Shown: piece after piece, positions 16,787-25,525 of the stretch | How positions within the stretch are numbered: position 1 is the first letter of the stretch | How the letters are laid out: every line of letters begins with the position of its first letter | Origin: Polaromonas sp. CG_9.7 | Lineage (GTDB): Bacteria; Pseudomonadota; Gammaproteobacteria; Burkholderiales; Burkholderiaceae_C | Direction of reading: 5' to 3' | NCBI RefSeq assembly: GCF_015752205.1 | Contig: NZ_JADOVG010000027.1 | Location: 1-39,101, forward strand | Length of the DNA stretch: 39,101 bases | Program-made: the position numbers and the translations under genes | Notes under the pieces: generated by a model | Database searches by the model: none | The model's input: the letters and a program-made list of their open reading frames with translations, nothing else | Told to the model about the DNA's origin: nothing

Positions 16787-17909
16787 ACATTTCGAAAAAT
16801 CAGCCGCCCTGTCGCTGGGCGTCGAGCTGGAAATGCAGCTGGTCAACACCCATGACTACGACCTGGCGCCCTACGCCGAGGACATGCTGCGGCTGATGAC
16901 CCAAATCCCGCTGCCCGGCGCGGTGGTTCCCGAGATGACGTCGAGCATGATCGAGGTTTCGACCGGCATTTGCCACACCTCGTCCGAGGTGCTGGGCGAG
17001 CTGACGCAGATTCGCGATGCGCTGGTCAAGTGCGCCGACAAGCTCAACATTGCCGTGGTCGGCGGCGGCACCCACCCGTTCCAGCAGTGGCACGAGCGCC
17101 GCATCTACGACAAGCCACGCTTTCGCGAGCTGTCCGAGCTCTACGGCTACCTCAGCAAACAGTTCACCATCTTCGGCCAGCATGTGCACATCGGCTGCCC
17201 CGACGCAGACACCGCGCTGCTGACGCTGCACCGCATGTCGCGCTACATCCCGCACTTCATCGCGCTGTCGGCGTCCAGCCCCTATGTGCAGGGGCAGGAC
17301 ACGGCGTTTGACTCGGCGCGGCTGAACTCGGTGTTTGCCTTTCCGCTGTCGGGACGCGCGCCGTTTGCGCTGACCTGGGACGAGTTCACGGTGTACTTCA
17401 ACAAGATGGCGCACACCGGCGTGGTGAAAAGCATGAAGGACTTCTACTGGGACATCCGGCCCAAGCCGGAGTTCGGCACCATTGAAATCCGTGTCTTCGA
17501 CACGCCACTGACCATCGAGCGCGCCACCGCGCTGGCCGGCTATGTGCAGTCGCTCGGCTGCTGGTTCATGAACGACGACACCTTCATGCCGACCGAAGAC
17601 GATTACCTGGTCTATACCTATAACCGTTTCCAGGCCTGCCGTTTCGGCCTGGACGCGGTGTATGTGGACCCGGCCACAGGTGGCCACATGCCGCTGCGCG
17701 AACACATTTTGTTAACCATGGACCGCATTGAACGCCACGCCGCCAGCGTGGGTGCCAGCGCGTCCATCGACCTGCTGCGGCGCAGCGTCGAGCGCAACGA
17801 CAACGACGCCCGCTGGCTGCGCGAACGCCAGGGCGAGGAACGCCTGCTGGCCGAAGTCATCCGGCAGGCGGCCGATCGGTTTCGTGGCGGCACGCATGCC
17901 GCGCCATAG
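16776..17909 (+). CDS. Carboxylate-amine ligase, YbdK/GCS2 family
   Basis: A 377-residue ATP-grasp-unrelated glutamate-cysteine ligase family 2 protein. YbdK members show weak gamma-glutamylcysteine ligase activity in vitro, and their natural role is unsettled. Seen are [18 protein letters not shown] near the start, [42 protein letters not shown] and [20 protein letters not shown], in the order expected for the family. The ATG at 16776 overlaps the antiporter gene end. A redox or potassium-efflux link between the two genes is possible but only inferred. Confidence 0.92.
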   Translation: MSLEHFEKSAALSLGVELEMQLVNTHDYDLAPYAEDMLRLMTQIPLPGAVVPEMTSSMIEVSTGICHTSSEVLGELTQIRDALVKCADKLNIAVVGGGTHPFQQWHERRIYDKPRFRELSELYGYLSKQFTIFGQHVHIGCPDADTALLTLHRMSRYIPHFIALSASSPYVQGQDTAFDSARLNSVFAFPLSGRAPFALTWDEFTVYFNKMAHTGVVKSMKDFYWDIRPKPEFGTIEIRVFDTPLTIERATALAGYVQSLGCWFMNDDTFMPTEDDYLVYTYNRFQACRFGLDAVYVDPATGGHMPLREHILLTMDRIERHAASVGASASIDLLRRSVERNDNDARWLRERQGEERLLAEVIRQAADRFRGGTHAAP

Positions 17910-17935
17910 CCGCCAAGCAATAAAAACAGACAAAA

Positions 17936-17996
17936 CATGCTTACGCGCAAGCCCAAAAGGCACTTATTGCTACTTAATACATAGCAATATTCCACC
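17936..17996 (-). repeat. Dispersed two-stem repeat, copy E, intergenic
   Basis: Reverse strand TATTGCTATGTATTAAGTAG, then CAATAAGTGCCTTTTGGGCT and TGCGCGTAAGCATG: the first stem TTGCTA...TAGCAA is intact, while the second part is diverged. It sits in the ~340-base gap before the heme oxygenase gene. The rest of that gap (17997-18249) shows no gene and no convincing promoter. Confidence 0.65.
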
Positions 17997-18249
17997 TTAG
18001 GAAACCGCCTTCTGCTTAGCAACACTCAGGACGACAGCAGAAATAAGGGCATTGCCAAACGCAGCAAGTGCCTTTTACAAACACACCGAAACTGCAACCA
18101 ACGCCACCGCCTGATGGCCAGCGTGCACACCGCACCCACAGCTTTAGCAGCACGCGGCTCCCGACTGCGTTACAAGCATTACCAAATGGCACGGTATTTA
18201 CGCTATGTCGTACACGACACTACACAGCCTTCCGGTTGGGTTCAAGAAT

Positions 18250-18849
18250 ATGATTTTGAAACGTTTGAAAGAAGCCACCAGTTCGCGCCATGCAGCGCTC
18301 GAATCCAGGCTGCCCCTGCTGGATGCGGACATGTCACGGGCCCGCTACCTGCAGTTCCTGCAGTTGTTTTGGGGCTACTACGAACCGCTGGAAGCTCAAT
18401 TGCAGACCCTTCCCTATTGGCCTGCCATCAATTTTGACTACGCCGGGCGGCAAAAAACCCCGCGACTGTTGCAAGACCTGCACGCATTGGGTGAAACTCC
18501 CGCGTCCATCCAGAGTTTCGCCCGCTGCCAGCAACTGCCAACACTGGCCAGCAAGGGGCAACTGCTCGGTTGTCTCTATGTGATCGAAGGCGCCACGCTG
18601 GGCGGACAGATCATTACCCGGCACCTGAACAGCAACCTGGGACTGACGCCCTTGACCGGCGGCGCGTTTTTTGATGGCTATGGTGCGCAAACAGGGGAGC
18701 AATGGAAGGCCTTTTGCGCCATGCTCAGGGCGAACGCAGGTGAAAGCGCGCAACATAACGATATTCTTGCCAGCGCCAACCAGACGTTTGAAACCCTGGA
18801 CCAATGGCTGTTCCCCTCTTACCCGACGCCCAAAGGCGGCACACCATGA
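18250..18849 (+). CDS. bphO: Biliverdin-producing heme oxygenase
   Basis: Opens heme to biliverdin, the chromophore of the phytochrome encoded next. The ~199-residue product has LKEATSSRHAALESRLPLLD at the start, in which a histidine corresponds to the proximal heme ligand. Later comes LLGCLYVIEGATLGGQIITR, the distal-helix glycine-rich signature. An ATG at 18250 (MILKRLKEA) matches the usual family N-terminus; an ATG at 18205 is possible, and neither has a strong ribosome site. The stop overlaps the next gene by ATGA. Confidence 0.92.
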   Translation: MILKRLKEATSSRHAALESRLPLLDADMSRARYLQFLQLFWGYYEPLEAQLQTLPYWPAINFDYAGRQKTPRLLQDLHALGETPASIQSFARCQQLPTLASKGQLLGCLYVIEGATLGGQIITRHLNSNLGLTPLTGGAFFDGYGAQTGEQWKAFCAMLRANAGESAQHNDILASANQTFETLDQWLFPSYPTPKGGTP

Positions 18850-21200
18850 ACGACGCTTCGCCAGATTCCGCTTCGCAGCCCTGGGCCAACGGCCTTTACA
18901 GCATCTTGCGCCACGGCACCACATTGACCACCTGCGAGAGCGAACCCGTCAAGACGCCTGGCTGCATCCAGGCCCACGGCGTCCTGCTCGTGCTGCGCCT
19001 GGCTGACCTCACGATCTTGCAGGGCAGCGACAACACGCAACAGTTTTTCGGGGAACCGCTTTCGGGGCTGCTCGGCCAGCGCATCAGCCGTGTCATCGGT
19101 GCCCAGCGGCAGGACTATCTGCAAAACATGCTGCAGAACGAATTGCTGGAGCGCAACGTGGTTTATGCCTTCACGCTTGAAGCGCGTGAGGGCAAGGCAG
19201 CACTTGACGTTTGCATTCACACCATGGACGGCGTGGCATTGCTGGAATTCGAGGCCACCGGACGGCAGGCGGGCCAGGCTGAACGTGATTATTTTTCCCT
19301 GCTCAAGTCGGCCGTTGGCCGATTGCAGACAGCCACCGGCCTGCGCGGGTTTTGCGAACGCGTGACCACGGAAGTGCGCGCCATGGGCGGGCTCGACCGG
19401 GTTATGGTGTACCGCTTTCATGCCGATCAGCATGGCGAGATATTTGCCGAAAGCAAACGCGACGACCTGCCGGCCTGGCTGGGCCTGCACTATCCGGCGA
19501 CCGATATTCCGCAACCCGCCCGTGAAATTTTCAAGAAACTCTGGGTGCGACCGCTTCAGGATGCCGCCGGCTCGCTGGTGGAACTGGTGCCGCTGGCCAA
19601 TCCCGACACCGGCAAACCGCTGGACATGACGCATTGCGCGCTGCGCGGCGCCTCGGTGATGTACACCGAATACCTGGCCAACATGGGCGTGGCCGCGACG
19701 CTGGTCATGCCGATCCTGGTCGATGGCGAACTGTGGGGCCTGATCGTCGGCCACCAGTACCAGCCGACGTACTTTGGGCACCAGATGCGGGCGGCCTGCG
19801 AGCTGATTGCCCAGGTGGTGTCGCTCCAGCTGAAATCCACCGACGCCCTTGAGCAACAGGCCTACCGGCTCAAGGTCGACGCCGTTCACCAGCAATTGAT
19901 TGCCAAAGCCGCGCAAGTCGGCGACCTGATGGCGTTTTTCAACGGCGAGCCGACCCTGCTCGATGCCATGCAGGCCGATGGCGCCGCGCTTTTCCACATG
20001 GGCCGGTGGTGGTGCGTAGGCAGGACACCGACGGACGTGCAACTCGATACGCTGGCGCAGTGGCTGAACCAGCGCGCCGAGCTGGATGTGGGCGCGCGGC
20101 CGGTCTATGCGACCGATTCACTGTTGCAGGACTACCCGGCAGGCGCCGACATCACCGGCGTGGCCAGCGGCGTGCTGGCCGTGCGGGTGTCGCGCCTGCG
20201 CCAGGACCTGATCCTGTGGTTCCGGCCCGAGACAGCGCAAACCATCGACTGGGCCGGCGACCCGAACGACAAGATCGTGGCCACCGGGGTGAACGGCGCA
20301 CGCCTGACGCCACGCGGTTCGTTCGAGTTGTTTGTCGAATCGGTGCAGGCGCGCGCGCTGCCCTGGAGCGTCATGGAGATCGAGTCCGCCCTGCGCTTGC
20401 GGCTGCTGGTGATGGAACTGGTGGTGGCGCGGACCGAGCAGCTGACCGAACTCAACGTGGACCTGACCACCAGCAACGAAGAGCTCGATGCCTTTGCGTA
20501 CGTGGCTTCGCATGACCTGAAGGAGCCGCTGCGGGGCATCCACCGCTATGCGCACCAGATGGTTGAAAGCACCCAGGGGCTTGACCCCGAGAACCTGCAG
20601 CGGGCAGAAAGCCTGATGCGCCTGACGCTGCGCATGGACAGCTTGCTGGACTCGCTGCTGCATTTTTCGCGCATGGGCCGGACCCGGCTGGACTTTGAAG
20701 ACGTCAACCTGAACAGCGTGGTCGCCGATGCACTCGAAATGGTCGGCGTACGCCCGGCCGATAACCGCTGCACCATCACGCTGGCCAGGCCGCTGCCGAT
20801 GGCCCGCTGCAACGAGGTGCATGTTCGCGAAATCTTCAGCAACCTGATCAGCAATGCGCTGAAGTACACGCGCCAGGAGCGCCCGCACATTGACATAGGC
20901 TATCTGGCGCCTGGCGAGCCCGGACTGCCCGTGGATGCGCCGGCGCAAAGCAGCGACCAGATGGTGTATTTTGTGCGCGACGACGGCATTGGCATCGAAA
21001 AGCGGCATTTTGAGCAGATCTTTCGCATGTTCAAGCGGCTGCATGGCCGCAACGAATACGGCGGCGGCATGGGTGCCGGCCTGAGCGTGGTCAAGAAAGT
21101 GGTGGGCCGGCATGGCGGCATCATCTGGCTGGACTCGACACCCGGCAGCGGCGCCACGTTCTATTTCACACTGCCGGCCACAAGCACTGCCCTGCCATGA
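18846..21200 (+). CDS. bphP: Bacteriophytochrome histidine kinase
   Basis: Red/far-red photoreceptor kinase of 784 residues. An N-terminal PAS domain carries the biliverdin-attaching cysteine C30 in TTCESEPVKTPGCIQAHG. The GAF domain has DRVMVYRFHADQHGEIFAES and the conserved LGLHYPATDIPQPAR. A PHY domain follows to about residue 510. The kinase part has an H-box AYVASHDLKEPLRG with phospho-acceptor H556, an N-box NLISNALKYTRQ, a G1 box DDGIGIEK and a G2 box YGGGMGAGLSVVKKVVG. The G2 box has Met where Cph1-like kinases usually have Thr. It overlaps genes on both sides by ATGA. Confidence 0.95.
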   Translation: MNDASPDSASQPWANGLYSILRHGTTLTTCESEPVKTPGCIQAHGVLLVLRLADLTILQGSDNTQQFFGEPLSGLLGQRISRVIGAQRQDYLQNMLQNELLERNVVYAFTLEAREGKAALDVCIHTMDGVALLEFEATGRQAGQAERDYFSLLKSAVGRLQTATGLRGFCERVTTEVRAMGGLDRVMVYRFHADQHGEIFAESKRDDLPAWLGLHYPATDIPQPAREIFKKLWVRPLQDAAGSLVELVPLANPDTGKPLDMTHCALRGASVMYTEYLANMGVAATLVMPILVDGELWGLIVGHQYQPTYFGHQMRAACELIAQVVSLQLKSTDALEQQAYRLKVDAVHQQLIAKAAQVGDLMAFFNGEPTLLDAMQADGAALFHMGRWWCVGRTPTDVQLDTLAQWLNQRAELDVGARPVYATDSLLQDYPAGADITGVASGVLAVRVSRLRQDLILWFRPETAQTIDWAGDPNDKIVATGVNGARLTPRGSFELFVESVQARALPWSVMEIESALRLRLLVMELVVARTEQLTELNVDLTTSNEELDAFAYVASHDLKEPLRGIHRYAHQMVESTQGLDPENLQRAESLMRLTLRMDSLLDSLLHFSRMGRTRLDFEDVNLNSVVADALEMVGVRPADNRCTITLARPLPMARCNEVHVREIFSNLISNALKYTRQERPHIDIGYLAPGEPGLPVDAPAQSSDQMVYFVRDDGIGIEKRHFEQIFRMFKRLHGRNEYGGGMGAGLSVVKKVVGRHGGIIWLDSTPGSGATFYFTLPATSTALP

Positions 21201-21643
21201 GCGCGGCACAGTCCATCGTGGTGGTCGAAGACAACGATGAAGATTTTGAAACCGTCGTCGAAGCGGCGCGGCGCACCGGGATCCCCCACCTCGTGCACCG
21301 CGCGCCCAGCGGCGGTGAATGCCTGCACATGCTGCAAGAGTCGCTGCAAAACCACAGCGCTCTTCCCGCCCTGGTACTGCTTGACCTGAACACGCCGGGC
21401 GACGATGGCCGCGACACTTTAAAACTGATCAAGGCGTGCAGCCAGTTGCGCGCCATCCCGACTGTCGTGCTGAGCACCTCGGACAATCCGCGCGATGTTG
21501 ATTTTTGCTATGCAAACCATGTCAACGCCTACCACACCAAGCCGGTCAGCCACCCGGCACACCTGAAAATCCTGCAGGACATCTTCAGCTACTGGCTGGA
21601 CTGCGCCCTACTGCCCACCGGACCCCTGCAGAAAAAACCATGA
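21197..21643 (+). CDS. Single-domain response regulator (Rcp1 type)
   Basis: A 148-residue receiver domain with no output domain, the usual partner of phytochrome kinases. It has the acidic pocket VVEDNDEDFET, the phospho-aspartate in LVLLDLNTPGDDG (about D63), the switch serine/threonine in VVLSTSDNP and the lysine in YHTKPVSHP. The NTPG/DGRD sequence and extended C-terminus ending in DIFSYWLDCA match Rcp1-like regulators. It is translationally coupled to bphP upstream and to the hybrid kinase downstream. Confidence 0.94.
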   Translation: MSAAQSIVVVEDNDEDFETVVEAARRTGIPHLVHRAPSGGECLHMLQESLQNHSALPALVLLDLNTPGDDGRDTLKLIKACSQLRAIPTVVLSTSDNPRDVDFCYANHVNAYHTKPVSHPAHLKILQDIFSYWLDCALLPTGPLQKKP

Positions 21644-23625
21644 GCACCACCTACCGCATCCTGCTGATTGACGACAGCCCCGACGACCGTGCCAACCTTC
21701 GGCAAATGCTGCTTCGCGGCTCGGCCGCGCGCTTCGAGTTCACGGAGGCAGAACTGGGCAGCACCGGCTTGCAAGCAGTGCGCGACCAGCAGGCGGCGCG
21801 GCCGGACCGTCTTCCCTTTGACTGCATCCTGCTCGACTTTCATTTGCCCGACATGGACGCCGATGAAGTGCTGGCGGCACTGTGCAACGGCGCTGACCTG
21901 CCGCCCTGCCCGGTCGTCATCGTCACCGGCTGGCACGGTGCAGACCATGACGACGGTGCGCGGCTGCTGCGCGCGGGTGCACAGGACTACATCGGCAAGG
22001 GCTGGACCTCCGCCGAAAGCATGACCCGCACGCTGCAAAATTCCATTGAGCGCTTTGACCTGCTGACACGGCGAAAAATCGCCACCCTTGAGCTGCAAGA
22101 ATCCGAAGCGCGCTACCGCACTTTATTCAACTCGATTGACGACGGGCTGTGCGTCATCGAGAAAATCGAGACTGCCACCGGCCAACCTGCCGATTTTCGC
22201 TATGTCGATGCCAACCCGGCGTTCACCGCATTGCCGGGCATGGCCAGCGTGCTGGGAAAAACACTGCGGCAAATGCTGCCCGACGAGCTCGAGGAATGGA
22301 TTGCCATTTGCAACAGCGTTTGCACCACCGGCATGCCGGTGCGGTTTGAGCGCACTCACGCTGCAGAAGGGCGCGTGTTCGAGCTGAATGCCTTTCGGGT
22401 CGGCGGTGCTGAAAGCCGCAAGGCGGCCATCATCTACAGCGACATCACGGTGCGCCGCCAGGCCGAGCTGCAGACACTGGCACAGGTCAAGGTGCTGGCG
22501 GAACTGGATCGCCGCAAGGACGAGTTTCTGGCGATGCTCGGCCATGAACTGCGCAACCCGCTGGCGCCCATCTCCAGCGCCGTGCATCTGCTGCGCCTGC
22601 AGAAAAATGAAACCCCCATGCAAAGGCAGGCTTGCGCCATCATCGAGCGCCAGGTGGGGCAACTCAATCACCTGGTCAATGACCTGCTGGAAGTCTCCCG
22701 CATCACCACCGGCCGGGTCCAGCTTCGCTGCAAGCAGGTTGCCGTGAGCGACATCGTGGAACGGGCGGTTGAAACGGCCCAGCCCCTGATCACCCAGCAC
22801 CGGCACCGCCTCACCGTGCGCCTGCCGGCGCCGCCTGTCTGGCTGCATGCCGATGCCGCACGGCTTGAGCAGGTGGTGGTCAACCTGCTCACGAACGCCG
22901 CCAAGTACACCGAAGAAGGCGGCTGCATCGAGTTGATCGTCCAGCAGGACGGCCTTGACGTTGTACTGCGGGTCCGGGATACCGGCATTGGCATTGCGCC
23001 CGATCTGCTGCCGCATATTTTCGACCTGTTCACGCAGGCCGAACGTTCGCTGGACCGCGCGCAAGGCGGCCTGGGGATTGGCCTGTGCCTGGTGCAGCGG
23101 CTGGTGGAACTGCACGGCGGGACGGTAACGGCACACAGCGTGCAGGGACAAGGCAGCGAGTTTGCCGTGCGTTTGCCGTGCATGCTGGCCTGGGCGGCGC
23201 CACTGCCCCCGCTGGTTCCCCTGGTGAGGGCGCCGGTCGGGACGCTGAAAAAACAATGCCGTGTGCTGGTGGTCGACGACAACGTGGATGCAGCCGAGAC
23301 GCTGGGGATGCTGCTTGAATTTTCCGGCTATGAGATCCGCATGGTGCACGATGGCCTGAGCGCGGTCGAGGCGGCGCTGGCCTGGCGCCCCGACGCGGTG
23401 CTGCTGGACATCGGCCTGCCCGGCCTGAGCGGTTATGGGGTCGCCCGGCGCATTCGCCAGGAAGCCTCACTCGAGGCCATGGTGTTGATCGCCCTGACCG
23501 GCTACAGCCAGGACACAGACCGGCAGTTTTCACGCGAAGCAGGGTTTGACCACCATCTGGCCAAACCCGCCAGTTTTGACGTGGTGGAAAACCTCCTCAA
23601 GGAAGTTTCGGAAAAATTGACATGA
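21640..23625 (+). CDS. Hybrid histidine kinase, REC-PAS-HK-REC
   Basis: A 661-residue soluble protein. An N-terminal receiver (about 1-125) has LLIDDSPDDR, phospho-aspartate in CILLDFHLPDMDAD, and a GKG lysine. A PAS domain (about 155-275) starts YRTLFNSIDDGLCVIE. Then come a short coiled segment, HisKA with MLGHELRNPLAPISSAVHLL (about 300-320), HATPase with NLLTNAAKYTEEGG and RDTGIGIAPDLLPHIF, and a C-terminal receiver with VLVVDDNVDAAETLG and LLDIGLPGLSGYG. No membrane span is seen. It closes the phytochrome operon, so phosphate may pass from the photoreceptor to its N-terminal receiver; that route is inferred. Confidence 0.93.
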   Translation: MSTTYRILLIDDSPDDRANLRQMLLRGSAARFEFTEAELGSTGLQAVRDQQAARPDRLPFDCILLDFHLPDMDADEVLAALCNGADLPPCPVVIVTGWHGADHDDGARLLRAGAQDYIGKGWTSAESMTRTLQNSIERFDLLTRRKIATLELQESEARYRTLFNSIDDGLCVIEKIETATGQPADFRYVDANPAFTALPGMASVLGKTLRQMLPDELEEWIAICNSVCTTGMPVRFERTHAAEGRVFELNAFRVGGAESRKAAIIYSDITVRRQAELQTLAQVKVLAELDRRKDEFLAMLGHELRNPLAPISSAVHLLRLQKNETPMQRQACAIIERQVGQLNHLVNDLLEVSRITTGRVQLRCKQVAVSDIVERAVETAQPLITQHRHRLTVRLPAPPVWLHADAARLEQVVVNLLTNAAKYTEEGGCIELIVQQDGLDVVLRVRDTGIGIAPDLLPHIFDLFTQAERSLDRAQGGLGIGLCLVQRLVELHGGTVTAHSVQGQGSEFAVRLPCMLAWAAPLPPLVPLVRAPVGTLKKQCRVLVVDDNVDAAETLGMLLEFSGYEIRMVHDGLSAVEAALAWRPDAVLLDIGLPGLSGYGVARRIRQEASLEAMVLIALTGYSQDTDRQFSREAGFDHHLAKPASFDVVENLLKEVSEKLT

Positions 23626-23722
23626 CGCCACATCAGTCGGGTTGAATCCGCTTATGAAGGCGTGCCTGGCGTGGCAGAACACTCGGCCAGCCGCTGGCAA
23701 GACTCACGGTATGCTTGCCGCC

Positions 23723-24721
23723 ATGGGTGAATTCGACTTGATTGCGCACTACTTCACGCGCCCCACGCCGCGTGCGGTGCTGGGGGTGGGCGACGACTGC
23801 GCGCTGCTGCAGCCCGCGCCGGGAACACAGCTGGCGATTTCCAGCGACATGCTGGTCGAGGGCCGGCATTTCTTTGCCGATGTCGATCCGGCCGCGCTGG
23901 GCCACAAGGCGCTGGCAGTCAACCTGAGCGACCTGGCCGCCTGCGGAGCCAAACCGCTGGCCTTCACACTGGCACTGGCGCTGCCCCGCGTGGACGCGGC
24001 CTGGCTGGCGCCGTTTTCACGCGGCCTGCTGGCGCTGGCAGACGCCCATGGATGCGAGCTGGTCGGCGGCGACACCACGCAGGGGCCGCTGAACATCTGC
24101 ATCACCGTGTTTGGCGAGGTGCCGGTGGTCAACGGACGTTCGCAGGCGCTGCTGCGCTCAGGCGCCCGGGCCGGCGACGACCTGTATGTGAGCGGCACGC
24201 TGGGCGATGCCCGGCTGGCGCTCGAAGTGCTGCGCGGCACGCTGTCCGTTCCCGCGCCGGTGCTGGCTGCCGCCCGCCTGCGGCTGGAGCAGCCCAGCCC
24301 GCGGGTGGCGCTGGGCGTGGCCTTGCGCGGCATCGCCACGGCAGCCATCGATGTCAGCGACGGCCTGCTCGGCGACCTGGGCCACCTGCTGAAGCAGTCG
24401 GGTGCAGGCGCCACCGTAAACACCGCAATAGCTATGAATTTAATAGCTGTAAGTGCTTATGAAGCTTGCGCAATCAAGGTTTTTGATACTGAAATCAAGC
24501 CACAGCAACGGCTGGGTTGGGTGCTGGCCGGGGGCGACGACTACGAGCTGCTGTTCACGGCGCCCGCATCGGCCCGCGCCAGCGTCGCGGCTGCGGCCCG
24601 CAGCAGCCAGACAGCCGTTACCCGCATCGGCCGCATCGACAGCGAACGCGGCCTGCGGCTCATTGACGCCCAAGGCCAGGCGGTGGCCAACACCTACACC
24701 TCGTTCGACCACTTCGCCTGA
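23723..24721 (+). CDS. thiL: Thiamine-monophosphate kinase with an in-frame repeat
   Basis: Phosphorylates thiamine monophosphate to the active diphosphate. The 332-residue protein has GEFDLIAHYF, GVGDDCALL, the metal-binding SDMLVEGRHFF, LVGGDTTQGPLNI, DVSDGLLGDLGHLLK and GGDDYELLF, all ThiL signatures. The stretch AIAMNLIAVSAYEACAIKVF near residue 234 is encoded by repeat copy F and takes the place of the normal linker before LGWVLAGGDDYE; the frame is kept. The start is the ATG at 23723, with an ATG at 23711 as an alternative. In related bacteria pgpA and cinA follow directly; here they begin 11 kb further on. Confidence 0.93.
   Translation: MGEFDLIAHYFTRPTPRAVLGVGDDCALLQPAPGTQLAISSDMLVEGRHFFADVDPAALGHKALAVNLSDLAACGAKPLAFTLALALPRVDAAWLAPFSRGLLALADAHGCELVGGDTTQGPLNICITVFGEVPVVNGRSQALLRSGARAGDDLYVSGTLGDARLALEVLRGTLSVPAPVLAAARLRLEQPSPRVALGVALRGIATAAIDVSDGLLGDLGHLLKQSGAGATVNTAIAMNLIAVSAYEACAIKVFDTEIKPQQRLGWVLAGGDDYELLFTAPASARASVAAAARSSQTAVTRIGRIDSERGLRLIDAQGQAVANTYTSFDHFA
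24424..24490 (+). repeat. Dispersed two-stem repeat, copy F, inside thiL
   Basis: Plus strand AATAGCTATGAATTTAATAG, CTGTAAGTGCTTATGAAGCT and TGCGCAATCAAGG match copy A in sense orientation, with the AGCTAT...ATAGCT stem intact. It is translated in frame in the loop between two conserved ThiL motifs. Confidence 0.8.
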
Positions 24722-24863
24722 GCCTGCAGCACCGGGGCGACGCAAGCTCCCGGCATGTCCGGGTCACGGCCTTTATTCCAGACGCGCGGACCTGCAGCCG
24801 CTGGCGTGAAGAATCGACTTGGCACACGCCACCAAGCGGCTTTGTCACCGTGCCCGAAACGCT

Positions 24864-25358
24864 TCAGTTTTCCGGAATCCCGGCGGCAAACCAGGCCCCG
24901 GCGGCGTTGGCAGAAAAATTGCGGATCAGCAAGGTCGGCGTTTGACACGGTTCAGGCAGCGCGGCGCCAAGCGTTCCCCGGATCATGAAATTGCCACTCG
25001 CATCAAGGTCTGCGGGTGGCGAGGTGAGCTCCGTGGCACCGCAAAACAGCGTGGCCACCACCTGGCGCGGCAGCGCGGGCAGACCGACCGAATTGCCGCC
25101 GGCCAGCAGCAGACCCTGGCCCCTGACCGAAATATTTCCGTCGGGACGAATGGCCGCCCGAAGCTTTTCAATGACCCAGGGGCGCCCGCCCGGCGCGATG
25201 CCGCGCACATCATTGGGCCCGGGTGCGCCGCTGACCAACGCAAACGGCGTCGAGCCGATGCCGCCGTGGAATTCGATCCGGCTGTCGTCAGACGCAAAAG
25301 CCGGCGGCAGCCAGACAAGACTTGCGGCCACAGCCCCCAGCATGAATCGCTTTTTCAT
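24864..25358 (-). CDS. Small exported protein of unknown function
   Basis: A 164-residue protein with a clear signal peptide, MKKRFMLGAVAASLVWLPPA then FAS, cleaved probably before DDSRIEF. The mature part is rich in glycine and beta-forming residues (IEFHGGIGSTPFALVSG, ISVRGQGLLLAGGNSVG) and has two cysteines (near LFCGAT and PEPCQT), compatible with one disulfide. AGGAG six bases before the ATG at 25358 sets the start; an ATG two codons earlier is too close to it. It is the last gene of the multicopper oxidase block. I do not recognise the family. Confidence 0.75.
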   Translation of the reverse strand: MKKRFMLGAVAASLVWLPPAFASDDSRIEFHGGIGSTPFALVSGAPGPNDVRGIAPGGRPWVIEKLRAAIRPDGNISVRGQGLLLAGGNSVGLPALPRQVVATLFCGATELTSPPADLDASGNFMIRGTLGAALPEPCQTPTLLIRNFSANAAGAWFAAGIPEN

Positions 25359-25525
25359 TGCCATCTCCTGTCAAAAAAAGGTATGGGTTCTTCAGGTGTC
25401 GGATCTTCAGTTTCGCGTCCGCCTGCAAGATTGGCGGACCACGACAACCGTTGTCGCAACGGTCCGGCGCAGCCCGCTGCCCAGTACGCGAATCGAAGCG
25501 AATTGAACTGGACAGCGCAAACGGG

